Shown: piece after piece, positions 36,313-45,575 of the stretch | How positions within the stretch are numbered: position 1 is the first letter of the stretch | Layout of the letters: each line of letters begins with the position of its first letter | Assembly: GCA_016841625.1 (NCBI GenBank) | Contig: JAENYU010000019.1 | Span: forward strand, 1-48,510 | Direction of reading: 5' to 3' | DNA from: Methanobacteriota archaeon | Lineage (GTDB): Archaea > Halobacteriota > Methanosarcinia > Methanosarcinales > Methanosarcinaceae | DNA: 48,510 bases | Notes under the pieces: model-generated | What the model was told of the DNA's origin: nothing | Databases searched by the model: none | Seen by the model: the letters and a program-made list of their open reading frames with translations, nothing else | Program-made: the position numbers and the translations under genes

Positions 36313-36500
36313 AGCCAGGAATATCAGAGAGAGTTCAAAGTTCCAGAAAGGCGGGGGGATTTTTGTTACCGCCTTCTATTTTATCTGTTCAACTTTTTTA
36401 TTCAATATTCTGAAAAATTATTGAAGGAGCGGGGATATCTCCGTTACTGTCTCGGAAGATTTCACGGACGGCAAATTAAAATTGTGAAGAACAGTTAAAA

Positions 36501-37397
36501 TCAAACCATTCCCTCGAGGCCTTCCCGGAGTTCGACCTCGCCTTTCCACCAGCCAGAGATCTTTGAGACGTCGGCGCAGGAGTCCCGGACGTCCCCTGCG
36601 CGGGGGTCGGCGTGGACTATTTTGCCTGAGGAACCGGTGAGTTCCAGGAAGGTTTTTGCAAGTTCAAAGATGCTTATGCTCTTTCCCAGGGCAACGTTGA
36701 AGACTTCCCCGTCTCCGTGTTCCAGGGCTGCGGCGTTTGCCCGGACCACGTCTTTTACGTGCACGAAGTCCCGGGTCTGGAGACCGTCCCCGTAAATCGT
36801 AAGGTCTTTTCCTGCTTTTGCCCTTTCCAGGAAGATGGGAATTGCCGCTGCATAGGGAGATTTCGGGTCCTGGCGGGGCCCGTAGACGTTGAAGTAGCGC
36901 AGGCAGGTGGTCCGAAGCCCGTAGTCCTCGTAAAACATCCTGGCAAGGTACTCCCCGTCCAGCTTGGAGATCGCGTAAGGGGAAGCAGGTTCGGGGTACA
37001 TATCCTCGCGCTTGGGGACGACAGGGTTGTTTCCGTAGATCGCCGCCGAGGAAGCGGTAACGAACTTCTCTACCCCGGATTCCACACAGGCCTTGAGCAC
37101 GTTCAGGGTCCCGAGGGTGTTTACCCGAAAGGCCTCGGCAGGTTTTTCACAGCTTAAGGGAACGGAAACCATGGCAGCCTCATGGAAGACATAGTCCATG
37201 CCGGAAACAGCTTTTGACACCGCGGAGGGGTCGCAGATGTCCCCTTCGAGGAATTCTATGTTTTTGTGTGCAGGGACGTTTTGCAGGAAGCCAGTTGCCA
37301 GATTGTCAAAAACCCGGACATTGTGCCCCTCATCCGCGAAATATTCGGCAATGTGGGAGCCGATGAACCCTGCCCCACCTGTAACCAGTACATTCAT
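36501..37397 (-). CDS. UDP-glucose 4-epimerase-like NAD-dependent epimerase
   Basis: A 298-residue extended short-chain dehydrogenase. The NAD motif VTGGAGFIGSHIAEYF starts two residues after ATG 37397. VFHEAAMVSVPLSCEKP, ASSAAIYGNNPVVPK, the catalytic YAISKLDGEY, RYFNVYGPRQDP and TIYGDGLQTRDFVHVKDVV follow. It probably interconverts UDP-Glc/Gal or the N-acetyl forms, supplying sugars for glycosylation. The open frame extends to 37469, but the extra 24 residues (MKICPGNFQLTRKI) are not family-like, so 37397 is chosen. No ribosome site is seen; the message may have a very short leader. It is divergent from the second DUF1616 gene. Confidence 0.87.
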   Translation of the reverse strand: MNVLVTGGAGFIGSHIAEYFADEGHNVRVFDNLATGFLQNVPAHKNIEFLEGDICDPSAVSKAVSGMDYVFHEAAMVSVPLSCEKPAEAFRVNTLGTLNVLKACVESGVEKFVTASSAAIYGNNPVVPKREDMYPEPASPYAISKLDGEYLARMFYEDYGLRTTCLRYFNVYGPRQDPKSPYAAAIPIFLERAKAGKDLTIYGDGLQTRDFVHVKDVVRANAAALEHGDGEVFNVALGKSISIFELAKTFLELTGSSGKIVHADPRAGDVRDSCADVSKISGWWKGEVELREGLEGMV

Positions 37398-37462
37398 GGC
37401 TTTTAGATAAGGGAGAGGAAAACATAAAATTTTCCGTGTGAGTTGGAAATTTCCGGGACAAA

Positions 37463-37586
37463 TTTTCATTCCGTATTTAAATTTGTTCTTTAAATTTGTT
37501 CTTCAAATCTGTTTGAATTTATACTTTTCATTCCGCATTTAAATCTATTCTTCAAATTTGTCCTTCAAATCTGTTTGAATTTATAC
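37463..37586. repeat. Tandem 62-bp repeat, two copies
   Basis: Units at 37463-37524 and 37525-37586 start ttttcattccg and end gtttgaatttatac, with a few mismatches. Each contains internal ttcaaat-type short repeats. They lie just upstream of the epimerase start on the minus strand and could affect its expression. Confidence 0.8.
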
Positions 37587-37949
37587 AGACCCATTGTGGG
37601 GGCCTCAAAAAGGGAAAAACTTTTCATAGAAAGGAACAATATGGGTATGGAGAAGTTAAAAACTTGAAAAAGCCCAGGGGGGAGTTTTTCACTAGAAATG
37701 GTAATTAGAGCCTGGGGTGGGTTCTTTTCGAGGCTTGGAGTGGCCTGGAGTGAGATATTTTTGAAGCCTGAGGGGATCTATTTTGAGACCTGGTCCTGAG
37801 CCCATACTCCGCGTTCTCTGGTTTACAGCTGCAAAAATAAAATGAAAGCGTGACCGTACCAGAGTATCCGGAACCCGTTTCCAAATGAAGGACTTTTGAG
37901 ACTTAAGGTGCAGAAAGAAGAATGGGGAAAAAATATTTTTAGAGGTTGA
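37587..37949. other. Intergenic region upstream of DUF1616 copy 2
   Basis: No gene is seen. G-rich plus-strand sequence with repeated cctgg/ggagt words; nothing structured was recognised apart from the tandem repeat just before. Confidence 0.3.
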
Positions 37950-38846
37950 ATGGCCGGAAATAAACGATTTCTTTCGGACCTGATGCTGGTGGCAGGTCTT
38001 GTACTCTTAACAGACATCTTCGTGCTTACACCGGGACTTAACGGGAGTTTCATCAGGGTGGTGCTGGGGATACCCATGGTGCTCTTTTTGCCGGGGTATG
38101 CGCTGGTAGCGGCGCTCTTTCCTGGAAAAGAAGACCTGGACTGGATAGAAAGGGTTGCCCTTTCCGTCGGGTTGAGCATTGCAGTCGTGCCGATGATAGG
38201 GCTTGGCCTGAATTACACCTCCTGGGGGATAAGGCTCTTGCCAATAATCGTGAGTCTTTCGGTATTTACCCTCCTGATGTGCGGGGCTGCATACTACCGA
38301 AGGCGGAAGCTTCCCGGGGAAGAGGTTCTTGCGATGTCTTTCAGGGCTGTGGTCTTCGACCTGAAGGACGAAATCCTGAAAAAACCGGAAACAAAAGTCG
38401 AGAAAATTCTCATGGTCCTCATGGTCCTTTCTATTCTCGCGTCGGTTGGGACCCTTGCCTATGCGGCTGTGGCGCCGAAAGAAGGCGAGCACTTTACGGA
38501 GTTTTATATACTGGGGCCCGGGGGCATGGCAAGCAACTACCCGACAGAGTATGTGCTCGGCGAAAACGGGACTGTTATTGTGGGGGTCGTAAACCACGAG
38601 TATCAGACCGTAAACTATGCGATGGACGTCCGGCTTGAGAACGGGTCCTTAGATCTTCCCAAAAACATGAAATACATCAACCTGGCCCATAACGAGACCT
38701 GGGAAGAAACTCTCAAAATAACTCCTCCTTTCGAAGGTACGGAAATGAAACTTGAGTTCCTGCTCTTCAACGAAAGCGAAAAGAAAGTTCCACACCGGGA
38801 ACTGCATCTCTGGATAAACGTAAGCGAAAAGGCTGATGAGGTCTGA
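37950..38846 (+). CDS. DUF1616 membrane protein (copy 2)
   Basis: A 298-residue paralogue of the protein at 31219, the same length and alignable end to end. Helices are VAGLVLLTDIFVLTPGL, LGIPMVLFLPGYALVAALF, VGLSIAVVPMIGLGLNYTSW and one near residue 165; the external domain begins APKEGEHFTEFYILGPGG. One DNA stretch of more than 30 bases around the GLGLNYTSWGIR codons is identical between copies while flanks differ. The start ATG 37950 follows agaggttga. Its stop (38844-38846) is two bases before the second CPBP protease ATG, repeating the copy 1 arrangement. Confidence 0.88.
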   Translation: MAGNKRFLSDLMLVAGLVLLTDIFVLTPGLNGSFIRVVLGIPMVLFLPGYALVAALFPGKEDLDWIERVALSVGLSIAVVPMIGLGLNYTSWGIRLLPIIVSLSVFTLLMCGAAYYRRRKLPGEEVLAMSFRAVVFDLKDEILKKPETKVEKILMVLMVLSILASVGTLAYAAVAPKEGEHFTEFYILGPGGMASNYPTEYVLGENGTVIVGVVNHEYQTVNYAMDVRLENGSLDLPKNMKYINLAHNETWEETLKITPPFEGTEMKLEFLLFNESEKKVPHRELHLWINVSEKADEV

Positions 38847-38848
38847 AG

Positions 38849-39769
38849 ATGGCAAGCCCGGAAATGTTAGACGAGACTTATGAACATGAAAGGAACCCTG
38901 CATCTTTTCTGGACGAAATTGAAAAATTCGAAAGGAAAAGGGAGTCGGGGAGAAAAATGATTGAAAATAGCGAAATCCGGGGGGAAACCGAAAATGCCTT
39001 ACCCCGGCACAGGAGAGTTCTTGAAGCAATCCCGATACTAATTATCGCTTTTGCCGAACTGATGATCTACGAGGGAAACCTGCATGAAGCCACAATGGCG
39101 CATACCCTGCTCCTGATAACCCTGGTACTGTGCATCGCACTCATCAAGGACCGTGAAATACAGCGGACCTACCAGATCCTGATGCTTCTTCCGGTCCTCC
39201 GCCTGGTCAACTTCGCAACACCTGTCTTTTTTGAAGACACGCTCTACTCCCTGGCTTTCATCTACGCCCCTATGGCAATCCCGGCAGCAATTATCGCCGT
39301 GCACCAGGAGTTTACCCTTAAACAGATGGGCCTGACTTTGAGGAGACTCTGGCTCTTCCTACCTTTAGCCGTCTTCATGGGCGCGATCCTTGGCTACGGA
39401 GAGTACACCATACTCCAGGTAAGTGCAAGAGATGCCCTTATCCCGGACCTGAGCCTTACAAGCCTCCTGAGTCTCGCAGTCGTGATGATCTTCTTCGTCG
39501 GGCTAATCGAAGAACTCATCTTCAGAGGTTTTCTCCAGACAAGGCTAGAAACGTTCCTTGGCCCCGCCGCAGGCATCCTTGCTGCAAGTCTCCTCTTCGG
39601 ACTCATGCATGCAGGCTATGGCAGCCTCATTGAGATCTTCTACGCCACCTTCGTGGGAGTTTTCATAGGCCAGCTCTACTACAGGACAGGGAACCTTAGC
39701 CTTGCGGTCCTTATCCACGGCTTTATGAACATCTTCGTTTTCGGGATTTTTCCCCTGATGGGACTGTAA
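38849..39769 (+). CDS. CPBP-family intramembrane protease (copy 2)
   Basis: A 306-residue paralogue of the 32118 protein, here without any in-frame UAG. The N-terminal 60 residues are polar and charged (DETYEHERNPASFLDEIEKF); about eight helices follow. Motifs EELIFRGFLQ, FGLMHAGYG and HGFMNIFVF match the protease family's conserved glutamates and histidines. The intact N-terminus is the yardstick for the start of copy 1. It is co-transcribed with DUF1616 copy 2. The substrates are unknown; secreted proteins between the two modules are candidates by position only. Confidence 0.88.
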   Translation: MASPEMLDETYEHERNPASFLDEIEKFERKRESGRKMIENSEIRGETENALPRHRRVLEAIPILIIAFAELMIYEGNLHEATMAHTLLLITLVLCIALIKDREIQRTYQILMLLPVLRLVNFATPVFFEDTLYSLAFIYAPMAIPAAIIAVHQEFTLKQMGLTLRRLWLFLPLAVFMGAILGYGEYTILQVSARDALIPDLSLTSLLSLAVVMIFFVGLIEELIFRGFLQTRLETFLGPAAGILAASLLFGLMHAGYGSLIEIFYATFVGVFIGQLYYRTGNLSLAVLIHGFMNIFVFGIFPLMGL

Positions 39770-39832
39770 GCTGCCAGGAATTAAAAAAAGCAGTATAGAT
39801 AAAAAGGCCCCCTCGTTCTTCTGTGTGTTTAA

Positions 39833-40003
39833 CCCTCGCAAGAACGGATACGGGCCTGGATTGAAACTGATCTTACCCACGAGGAATGGCGGAGGGTCAT
39901 TGGGAAGCTGAAGGAAATAGAATGGAAGCCTGTGTATGCTTCGGAAAAGAGTGGGAGAAGACGGCAAGGGCGCTGCTTAACGGAAAATAATCAAATAATT
40001 TAA
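39833..40003 (+). pseudogene. Short coding-like remnant after CPBP copy 2
   Basis: After a TAA (39830) a frame of about 56 codons reads PSQERIRAWIETDLTHEEWR, then VIGKLKEIEWKPVYASEKSG, ending at TAA 40001. It has protein-like composition but no ATG, GTG or TTG at its beginning, so it looks like the tail of a lost gene. No family was recognised. Confidence 0.35.
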
Positions 40004-40236
40004 ATAATTACACAGGGTAGTTAGCTAGGGACTAAAAATATTTACATGATATTCCGGCCAGGAGAAGCCGGGGGGAATCAAAATCAAAATCAAAATCATT
40101 CCTGGCAGCCGGCCCGAGAGTACGGATAAAGTAATCAAATCAGCACATCTGAAGCACATTTTCTGGAAAACAGCTTCTGGAAAACAGCTTCTGAAGCATA
40201 TCTTCTGAAGTACGTCTGGAATTAAATGGGGGAAAA
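40004..40236. other. Leader region with short simple repeats
   Basis: Contains a six-base aaaatc repeat at about 40080-40098 and a 14-base ttctggaaaacagc repeat at about 40159-40186, before a gggggaaaa ribosome site for the acyltransferase. No gene is seen. Confidence 0.4.
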
Positions 40237-40905
40237 ATGAATTCGAGAGGTTTTAGAATCCATAATTCTTCAAAAGTATACGGCTCTTCAACAATCGGGG
40301 AAGGAACAATCATCCTGGAAAACGTGATTCTGGGATATCCCGAACACAAAATCCTGATGGAAATCCTGAAACAGGACCTGGAAACCGAAGACTACAACTT
40401 TCCCGGCTGCACCATAGGCCCGGATTCGATTGTAAGGGCGGGGAGTACAATCTTTTCCAATGTGAAAACCGGGACGAATTTCAAAACCGGCCATAACGTG
40501 ATGATCAGGGAAAATACCGAAATCGGGAACAACGTACTCATAGGGACAAACGTCATCATCGACGGAAACGTCAGGATCGGGGATAATGTAAGCATCCAGG
40601 GGAATGTTTACATTCCAACAAATGTGATTATCGAAGACAACGTTTTTATCGGGCCCTGCGCAGTACTTGCAAATGATAAATATCCCATAAGGAAAGAATA
40701 CGCTCTCAAAGGACCTGTTCTCAGGAAAGGCGCATCAATAGGTGCAAATGCAACTCTTCTTCCGGGTGTCGAAATTGGAGAGGGCGCTATGGTGGCGGGA
40801 GGAGCCCTTGTTACGAAGGATCTCCCTCCATGGAAACTGGCGGTAGGGGTTCCTGCAAAAATCCAGGACCTTCCGGAAGATTTGAAAGAATTGAATAAGA
40901 TCTGA
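40237..40905 (+). CDS. Hexapeptide sugar N-acetyltransferase, WbpD-like
   Basis: A 222-residue left-handed beta-helix enzyme with many hexapeptide repeats ([57 protein letters not shown]). The ANDKYP segment is typical of WbpD/WlbB-type enzymes that acetylate the 3-amino group of UDP-GlcNAc3NA. Context agrees: the next three genes look like the aminotransferase, 3-dehydrogenase and 6-dehydrogenase of the same pathway. Start ATG 40237 has gggggaaaa upstream. The C-terminus ends [10 protein letters not shown]. The pathway assignment is by homology pattern and order. Confidence 0.87.
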   Translation: MNSRGFRIHNSSKVYGSSTIGEGTIILENVILGYPEHKILMEILKQDLETEDYNFPGCTIGPDSIVRAGSTIFSNVKTGTNFKTGHNVMIRENTEIGNNVLIGTNVIIDGNVRIGDNVSIQGNVYIPTNVIIEDNVFIGPCAVLANDKYPIRKEYALKGPVLRKGASIGANATLLPGVEIGEGAMVAGGALVTKDLPPWKLAVGVPAKIQDLPEDLKELNKI

Positions 40906-41055
40906 ATGAAATACAAATGAGATTTTAAAAGAGACAGACCTGAATAAAGTCTGAATAAGATCGAAACGAAATCCGAATAAGATCTTAAAAGACACGAATC
41001 CGAATAAGATCTTAAAAGACACAGAATAAATTTTAACACAAAAAGAAGATCAACT
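40906..41055. repeat. Short tandem repeats between acyltransferase and aminotransferase
   Basis: About 150 bases with repeats of the type gaataagatcttaaaagacac (two near-perfect copies at about 40974-41023, and looser copies before). Purine-rich, no gene. It may reflect slippage. Confidence 0.55.
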
Positions 41056-42138
41056 ATGATCCCAGTTGCAAAACCGCAGTTAGGTCAAGAAGAAATTGAC
41101 GCAGTGACCGAAGTCTTGAAATCGGGTATGATTGCCCAGGGCCCGAAGGTTGAAGAATTCGAATCTGCTTTTGCAGAGTACACCGGTTGTGAGTATGCAG
41201 TTGCCGTAAACTCGGGCACTGCTGCCCTCCATGCTGCTCTTTTAGCCCACGGGATAGGGGTGGGGGACGAGGTAATAACAAGTTCTTTTAGCTTCGTTGC
41301 AACCGCAAACAGTATCCTCTACACAGGGGCAAAGCCGGTATTTGCGGATATTGAGCCGGATACATATAATATAGACCCGGAAAAAATAAGGGAAAAAATC
41401 ACTCCAAACACAAAAGCCATTATGCCGGTCCACCTTTACGGCCACCCTGCCGGGATGAAAGCCATCATGGAAATTGCCGAAGACCACAACCTGACCGTCC
41501 TGGAAGACGCCTGCCAGGCGCACGGAGCTGCTTATTCCGGGAAGAAGGTGGGAGCTTTCGGAACAGGGGCATTCAGCTTCTACCCAACCAAGAACATGAC
41601 CACCAGCGAGGGCGGGATGCTGACCACAAACGACAGGAAGGTTGCGGAAAAGGCAAGGATGATCCGGGCTCACGGTTCACACACCCGCTACCTGCATGAA
41701 TGCCTGGGCTTCAACCTGCGGATGACCGACATTGCAGCCGCAATCGGGCTTGTGCAGCTCGGGAAACTCGACGGGTTCACAGCCTCCAGACAGAAAAACG
41801 CAGACCTGCTCTCAGCCGGGCTCAAGGGTGTCCCGGGAGTTTCAACCCCGGGGATAAAAACCGGCTGCACCCACGTTTTCCACCAGTATACCGTCAGGGC
41901 TGAAAAGCGAGACGAACTCGCTGCATTCCTGAGAGAGAAAGAAATCGGAACAGGTATCCACTACCCGATGCCTATTCACAAACAGCCGCTCTACCTGGAA
42001 CTCGGATACGAAGACCACCTGCCGATTTCAGAAAAGGCGGCAGACGAAGTCCTTTCCCTGCCAGTCCACCCCAGCGTAACCGAACCCGACGTGCAGCAGA
42101 TTATCGCTACCGTCAAAGAGTTTTATGCTAAGGAATAA
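41056..42138 (+). CDS. DegT/DnrJ-family aminotransferase, WbpE-like
   Basis: A 360-residue PLP enzyme: [75 protein letters not shown], and the PLP-lysine region [14 protein letters not shown] near residue 180. Together with the adjacent Gfo/Idh/MocA dehydrogenase it fits the WbpE/WbpB pair, which convert UDP-GlcNAcA to the 3-amino form with the dehydrogenase supplying the 3-keto substrate. The start ATG 41056 follows aagaagatc, a weak ribosome site. This is the third member of the family in the window and the most GC-rich. Confidence 0.9.
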   Translation: MIPVAKPQLGQEEIDAVTEVLKSGMIAQGPKVEEFESAFAEYTGCEYAVAVNSGTAALHAALLAHGIGVGDEVITSSFSFVATANSILYTGAKPVFADIEPDTYNIDPEKIREKITPNTKAIMPVHLYGHPAGMKAIMEIAEDHNLTVLEDACQAHGAAYSGKKVGAFGTGAFSFYPTKNMTTSEGGMLTTNDRKVAEKARMIRAHGSHTRYLHECLGFNLRMTDIAAAIGLVQLGKLDGFTASRQKNADLLSAGLKGVPGVSTPGIKTGCTHVFHQYTVRAEKRDELAAFLREKEIGTGIHYPMPIHKQPLYLELGYEDHLPISEKAADEVLSLPVHPSVTEPDVQQIIATVKEFYAKE

Positions 42139-42245
42139 CAATATAGTCAGACATCTAATTCTTAAACTAATTTCGAACGAAGATTTAAAGCACGGAAGCA
42201 AACGGGAGAAAGAACAACGGGGATACGCAATTTATGATTGATATG

Positions 42246-42314
42246 GCGTTTTTAGTCCGCTTGAGCGAGCAACGCGAGCGAAACGGACCCCGTGCTCCCG
42301 AAGCGGAACTCGGG
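42246..42314 (-). repeat. Dispersed repeat R2, copy 1
   Basis: On the minus strand this reads gaactcc-like, then gagcacggggtccgtttcgc, then tcgctcaagcggacta. Related copies lie at about 44920-44977, 46624-46687 and 48393-48451. It ends exactly at the GTG start of the dehydrogenase gene and supplies its upstream sequence. Confidence 0.75.
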
Positions 42315-42316
42315 AA

Positions 42317-43258
42317 GTGAGAACTTTGATCAGAGTAGGAGTAATAGGCACGGGAGCCATGGGCCAGAACCATGTCAGGATCTACAGTGAAATGGAAGGC
42401 GTGGAACTTGCCGGGATCTCGGACGTTGACCTTGAACGGGTGGAAGCCTTGGCTGCCCAGTTCAACACGAACCCCTTTACGGATTATAAGGAAATGTTTG
42501 CCAAAGGTCTTGATGCGGTCAGTGTCGTTGTCCCGACCAAGCTGCACAAGCAAGTCGTCCTTGACGCCCTGGAAGCGGGGATGCACGTCCTTGTGGAAAA
42601 ACCTATCGCAGACAGTATCGAAAACGCAGACATGATGATCGAAGCCGCAGAGAAGGCGGGAAAGATCCTGATGGTAGGCCATATCGAAAGGTTCAACCCT
42701 GCGGTCATCAGGCTCAAGGAGATCATAGAATCCGGAGCTCTCGGCAAGGTCGTTTCCATCTCCACCCGGAGGGTCGGCCCCTATAACCCGAGGATTCGCG
42801 ACGTTGGAGTGATCCTGGACATCGGAGTCCACGACATAGACATCATCTCATACCTCTACGGCAGGAAAGTAAACCACGTCTACGCCGTTGCAGGCGCAGA
42901 CATCCACTCTTTCGAAGACCACGCCTCGATCATCCTCCGCCTGGACCACGAGTTCGCAGGGGTCGTGGAAACAAACTGGCTAACCCCTCACAAAGTAAGG
43001 AGGCTCACAGCCATCGGCATCAACGGCGTCGCCTACCTGGACTACATCGACCAGACCGTCGAAATCCACGATAATGGCTGGATCAGGCAAGCCAAAGTAG
43101 TGGAAAGTGAACCTCTCAAAAACGAACTGGAACACTTCATAGAATGCGCCTCCACGGGCAAAGCCCCGAAAACCTGCGGTGAAGACGGGAAACACGCCCT
43201 CGAAGTTGCCATGGCAGCCATCCGCTCATATGAAGAAGAAAAACTGATCAAGATTTGA
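42317..43258 (+). CDS. Gfo/Idh/MocA sugar dehydrogenase, WbpB-like
   Basis: A 313-residue NAD-dependent oxidoreductase. RVGVIGTGAMGQNHVRIYSE is the nucleotide-binding motif, followed by AGMHVLVEKPIADS (the EKP motif), VGHIERFNPAV and DIGVHDIDIISYL, the region holding the catalytic histidine/aspartate in this family. It probably oxidises position 3 of a UDP-GlcNAc uronic acid, feeding the adjacent aminotransferase. It starts at GTG 42317 (a TTG at 42326 is the alternative) directly at the edge of an R2 repeat, with cgggaa as possible ribosome site. Confidence 0.88.
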   Translation: MRTLIRVGVIGTGAMGQNHVRIYSEMEGVELAGISDVDLERVEALAAQFNTNPFTDYKEMFAKGLDAVSVVVPTKLHKQVVLDALEAGMHVLVEKPIADSIENADMMIEAAEKAGKILMVGHIERFNPAVIRLKEIIESGALGKVVSISTRRVGPYNPRIRDVGVILDIGVHDIDIISYLYGRKVNHVYAVAGADIHSFEDHASIILRLDHEFAGVVETNWLTPHKVRRLTAIGINGVAYLDYIDQTVEIHDNGWIRQAKVVESEPLKNELEHFIECASTGKAPKTCGEDGKHALEVAMAAIRSYEEEKLIKI

Positions 43259-43357
43259 AAACTGATCAAAATTTGAAGGTCCGAAATGCTTACCTCATTA
43301 AGCCTGAAATGTTTCAATAATTAAGTCTGAAATGTTATCCTCACCGAAGTGGTACTC

Positions 43358-44788
43358 ATGAGCAAACTTAAAACTCTCCTCGAAGCCCGCGGCCCGATAA
43401 AAAAGATCGGAGTCCTCGGCATGGGCTACGTCGGCATCCCGGCAGCCATTCTTTTCGCAGATGCCCCCTGTTTTGATAAAGTCCTGGGTTTCCAGAGAAA
43501 CTCAAAATCCTCAGGCTACAAAATCGATATGCTCAACCGGGGAGAAAGCCCGCTAAAAGGTGAAGAGCCTGGCCTTGAAGAACTAATTGGCAAAGTGACC
43601 GGAGCAGGTAAGTTCGAGTGTACTCCCGATTTTTCGAGGATCTCCGAACTCGACGCCGTTACCCTTGCAATCCAGACCCCCTTTGCCAACCCGAAAGACC
43701 TTATACCTGATTTCAGTGCTCTCATAGAAGGTATCAGAAACGTCGGGAAATACCTGAAACCCGGAATGCTGGTGGTCCTGGAGTCTACCATCACCCCCGG
43801 CACAACCGAAGGGATGGCAAAGCAAATCCTTGAAGAGGAATCCGGGTTAAAAGCAGGAGAAGACTTTGCCCTTGCCCATGCCCCCGAAAGGGTCATGGTG
43901 GGAAGGCTCCTGAAAAATATCAGGGAACATGACCGGATCGTGGGAGGGATTGATGAGGCCAGCACGAAGCGGGCAGTTGAGCTCTACACCCCGGTGCTCA
44001 CAGCCGGCAAAGTAATCCCGATGTCTGCCACCGCTGCCGAAGTTACCAAGACCGCAGAAAACACTTTCAGGGACCTGCAGATTGCAGCCATTAACCAGCT
44101 CGCCCTCTACTGTGAAGCCATGGGCATAAACGTCTACGACGTCAGGACCGGCGTGGATAGCCTGAAAGGCGAGGGAATTACGCGAGCCATCCTCTGGCCC
44201 GGAGCCGGGGTCGGGGGGCACTGTCTTACCAAGGATACCTATCACCTGGAAAGGGGTGTAAAGATCGGGGAAGGGCAGCTGGACTATCCGGAAGGTGCGG
44301 ATTCCATCTACGTGCTTGCCCGGAAGGTCAACGACTTCATGCCTGTCCATATGTACAACCTGACCGTTGCAGCCCTTGAGAGGATTGGGAAAACGGTCGA
44401 GGGGGCAAAGATTGCCATGCTCGGCTGGGCTTTCATAAACGATTCCGACGATGCCAGAAACGCCCCCTCCGAACCCTACAGGGACCTTTGCCTGCAAGCC
44501 GGAGCAGAAGTGACGGTACACGACCCCTACGTCGTAAATTACCCGGACGTTGAGATTTCGGCCGACCTGGAAGAGGTTGTCAGGGGCGCGGATGCTGTGG
44601 TGGTTTTTACTGGGCACAGTGCGTACTTTAATGCGAAGGCCGATTGGCTGAAAGAGCTGAGCGGGAAGGTAAACCCGGTCATTGTGGACGGAAGGAATGT
44701 TATTGAGCCAGCCGAGTTTATTGAAAAGGGTTTTGTGTACAAGGGAATCGGAAGAGGAGACCAGAACGGGCACGAGATAAAGGGATGA
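43358..44788 (+). CDS. Nucleotide-sugar 6-dehydrogenase (UDP-HexNAc type)
   Basis: A 476-residue UDP-sugar dehydrogenase that turns a UDP-N-acetylhexosamine into the uronic acid with two NAD. IGVLGMGYVGIPAAILFA is the N-terminal Rossmann motif, ESTITPGTTEGMA, HAPERVMVGRLLKN and AAEVTKTAENTFRDLQIAAI are in the middle, and the catalytic cysteine lies in GAGVGGHCLTKDTYH near residue 285. It is longer and only distantly similar to WecC at 3677. By position it would be the WbpA-type first step for the gene set at 40-44 kb. The frame opens at GTG 43349, but ATG 43358 gives the cleaner start. Confidence 0.88.
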   Translation: MSKLKTLLEARGPIKKIGVLGMGYVGIPAAILFADAPCFDKVLGFQRNSKSSGYKIDMLNRGESPLKGEEPGLEELIGKVTGAGKFECTPDFSRISELDAVTLAIQTPFANPKDLIPDFSALIEGIRNVGKYLKPGMLVVLESTITPGTTEGMAKQILEEESGLKAGEDFALAHAPERVMVGRLLKNIREHDRIVGGIDEASTKRAVELYTPVLTAGKVIPMSATAAEVTKTAENTFRDLQIAAINQLALYCEAMGINVYDVRTGVDSLKGEGITRAILWPGAGVGGHCLTKDTYHLERGVKIGEGQLDYPEGADSIYVLARKVNDFMPVHMYNLTVAALERIGKTVEGAKIAMLGWAFINDSDDARNAPSEPYRDLCLQAGAEVTVHDPYVVNYPDVEISADLEEVVRGADAVVVFTGHSAYFNAKADWLKELSGKVNPVIVDGRNVIEPAEFIEKGFVYKGIGRGDQNGHEIKG

Positions 44789-44919
44789 ATGTGAAACTGT
44801 GCAATAATCATTAATAATCCTGAATCTCCTGTTTTTTATTTTTTTGCAGGTATTAAGGGCGAAGTCCCTACATTCCTATTTTTTGATTTTCAACTGGCCG
44901 ATTTGCGCCAGTCGAGTTG

Positions 44920-44977
44920 CGGCTCGACGATGCGCGGTCCGTTTCGGTCGCTTTGCTCCCTCAAGAGGACTAAAACA
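44920..44977 (+). repeat. Dispersed repeat R2, copy 2
   Basis: Begins gagttgcggctcgac, then gcggtccgtttcggtcgc, then tccctcaagaggacta. It matches copy 1 in reverse complement and copies 3 and 4 in the same orientation. Confidence 0.75.
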
Positions 44978-45128
44978 GAGCAGCGTTTAATACCGTATCC
45001 TGTGGTTATTTCCCGTTTGCTTGCAAACGGCCTGCCCGAAAAAATTGCACGGAAGAAAAGGAAAGAAAAAGGAATCAGCCGGAAAAGGGGCAAAAAAGGG
45101 AAATTCACTAAAAAATGCTTTTAAAATT

Positions 45129-45280
45129 ACCTTTGAATTTTTATTGCAGCAGTCCTCTTTCAGTAATCCTCTTTCAGTAATCTTTTAACAATTCCGAGGG
45201 AAAAGCCGGCTGCCTTCGGCACCCGGTGAGAGCCCCGGGACCTGAAAAGCAGTCTGAAAAAGGATTTTCCTGAGAGAGCA
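45129..45280 (+). repeat. Dispersed repeat R1, unit A, with hairpin
   Basis: Shares with later units: a ctttgaattttta start, gggaaaagccggctgcc, then ggcacccggtgagagccccg, and ctgaaaagcagtc. A hairpin at 45206-45226 pairs CCGG with CCGG and TGCC with GGCA around a three-base loop, separated by one C/C mismatch. Transcription or function is unknown. Confidence 0.7.
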
Positions 45281-45425
45281 CATCAGTTTTTTTCCAGCCC
45301 AAACTGCGATCCAAAAACCCTGGCAACCGCCTATTTTCAAAACTCATTTTTTATATTTATCCGGTGAACGGGCACCTTCGAGAACTCACCCGAAGCAACC
45401 TGGGTCAAAAACAAGAAAACAAAAA

Positions 45426-45575
45426 CTACTTTTGAATTTTATACTTCAGCAGCCTTCTATCAATTTCTAGGGAAAAGCCGGCTGCCTCTGGCACCCGGTG
45501 AGAGCCCCGGGATCTGAAAAGCAGTCAAAAAAGGTTTTTCCGGAAAGAGCCCATTAGGACTCGTCACAGAATAAC
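45426..45575 (+). repeat. Dispersed repeat R1, unit B, with hairpin
   Basis: Same order of motifs as unit A; the hairpin at 45478-45498 keeps the stem while the loop changes from TTC to TCT. It runs directly into the gtcacagaataacttatgca element at about 45564, which is shared with position 1315. Confidence 0.7.

Noticed and set aside
44903-45124. A 73-residue plus-strand frame in the R2 region
   Set aside because: It is produced by the repeat sequence and a lysine-rich low-complexity tail, with no ribosome site or TATA box.
45201-45260. The R1 hairpin region as a cobalamin or TPP riboswitch
   Set aside because: The ggtgagagcc and ctgaaaagcagtc strings recall riboswitch pieces, but the conserved B12 box and TPP core are absent and the units do not lead into suitable genes.
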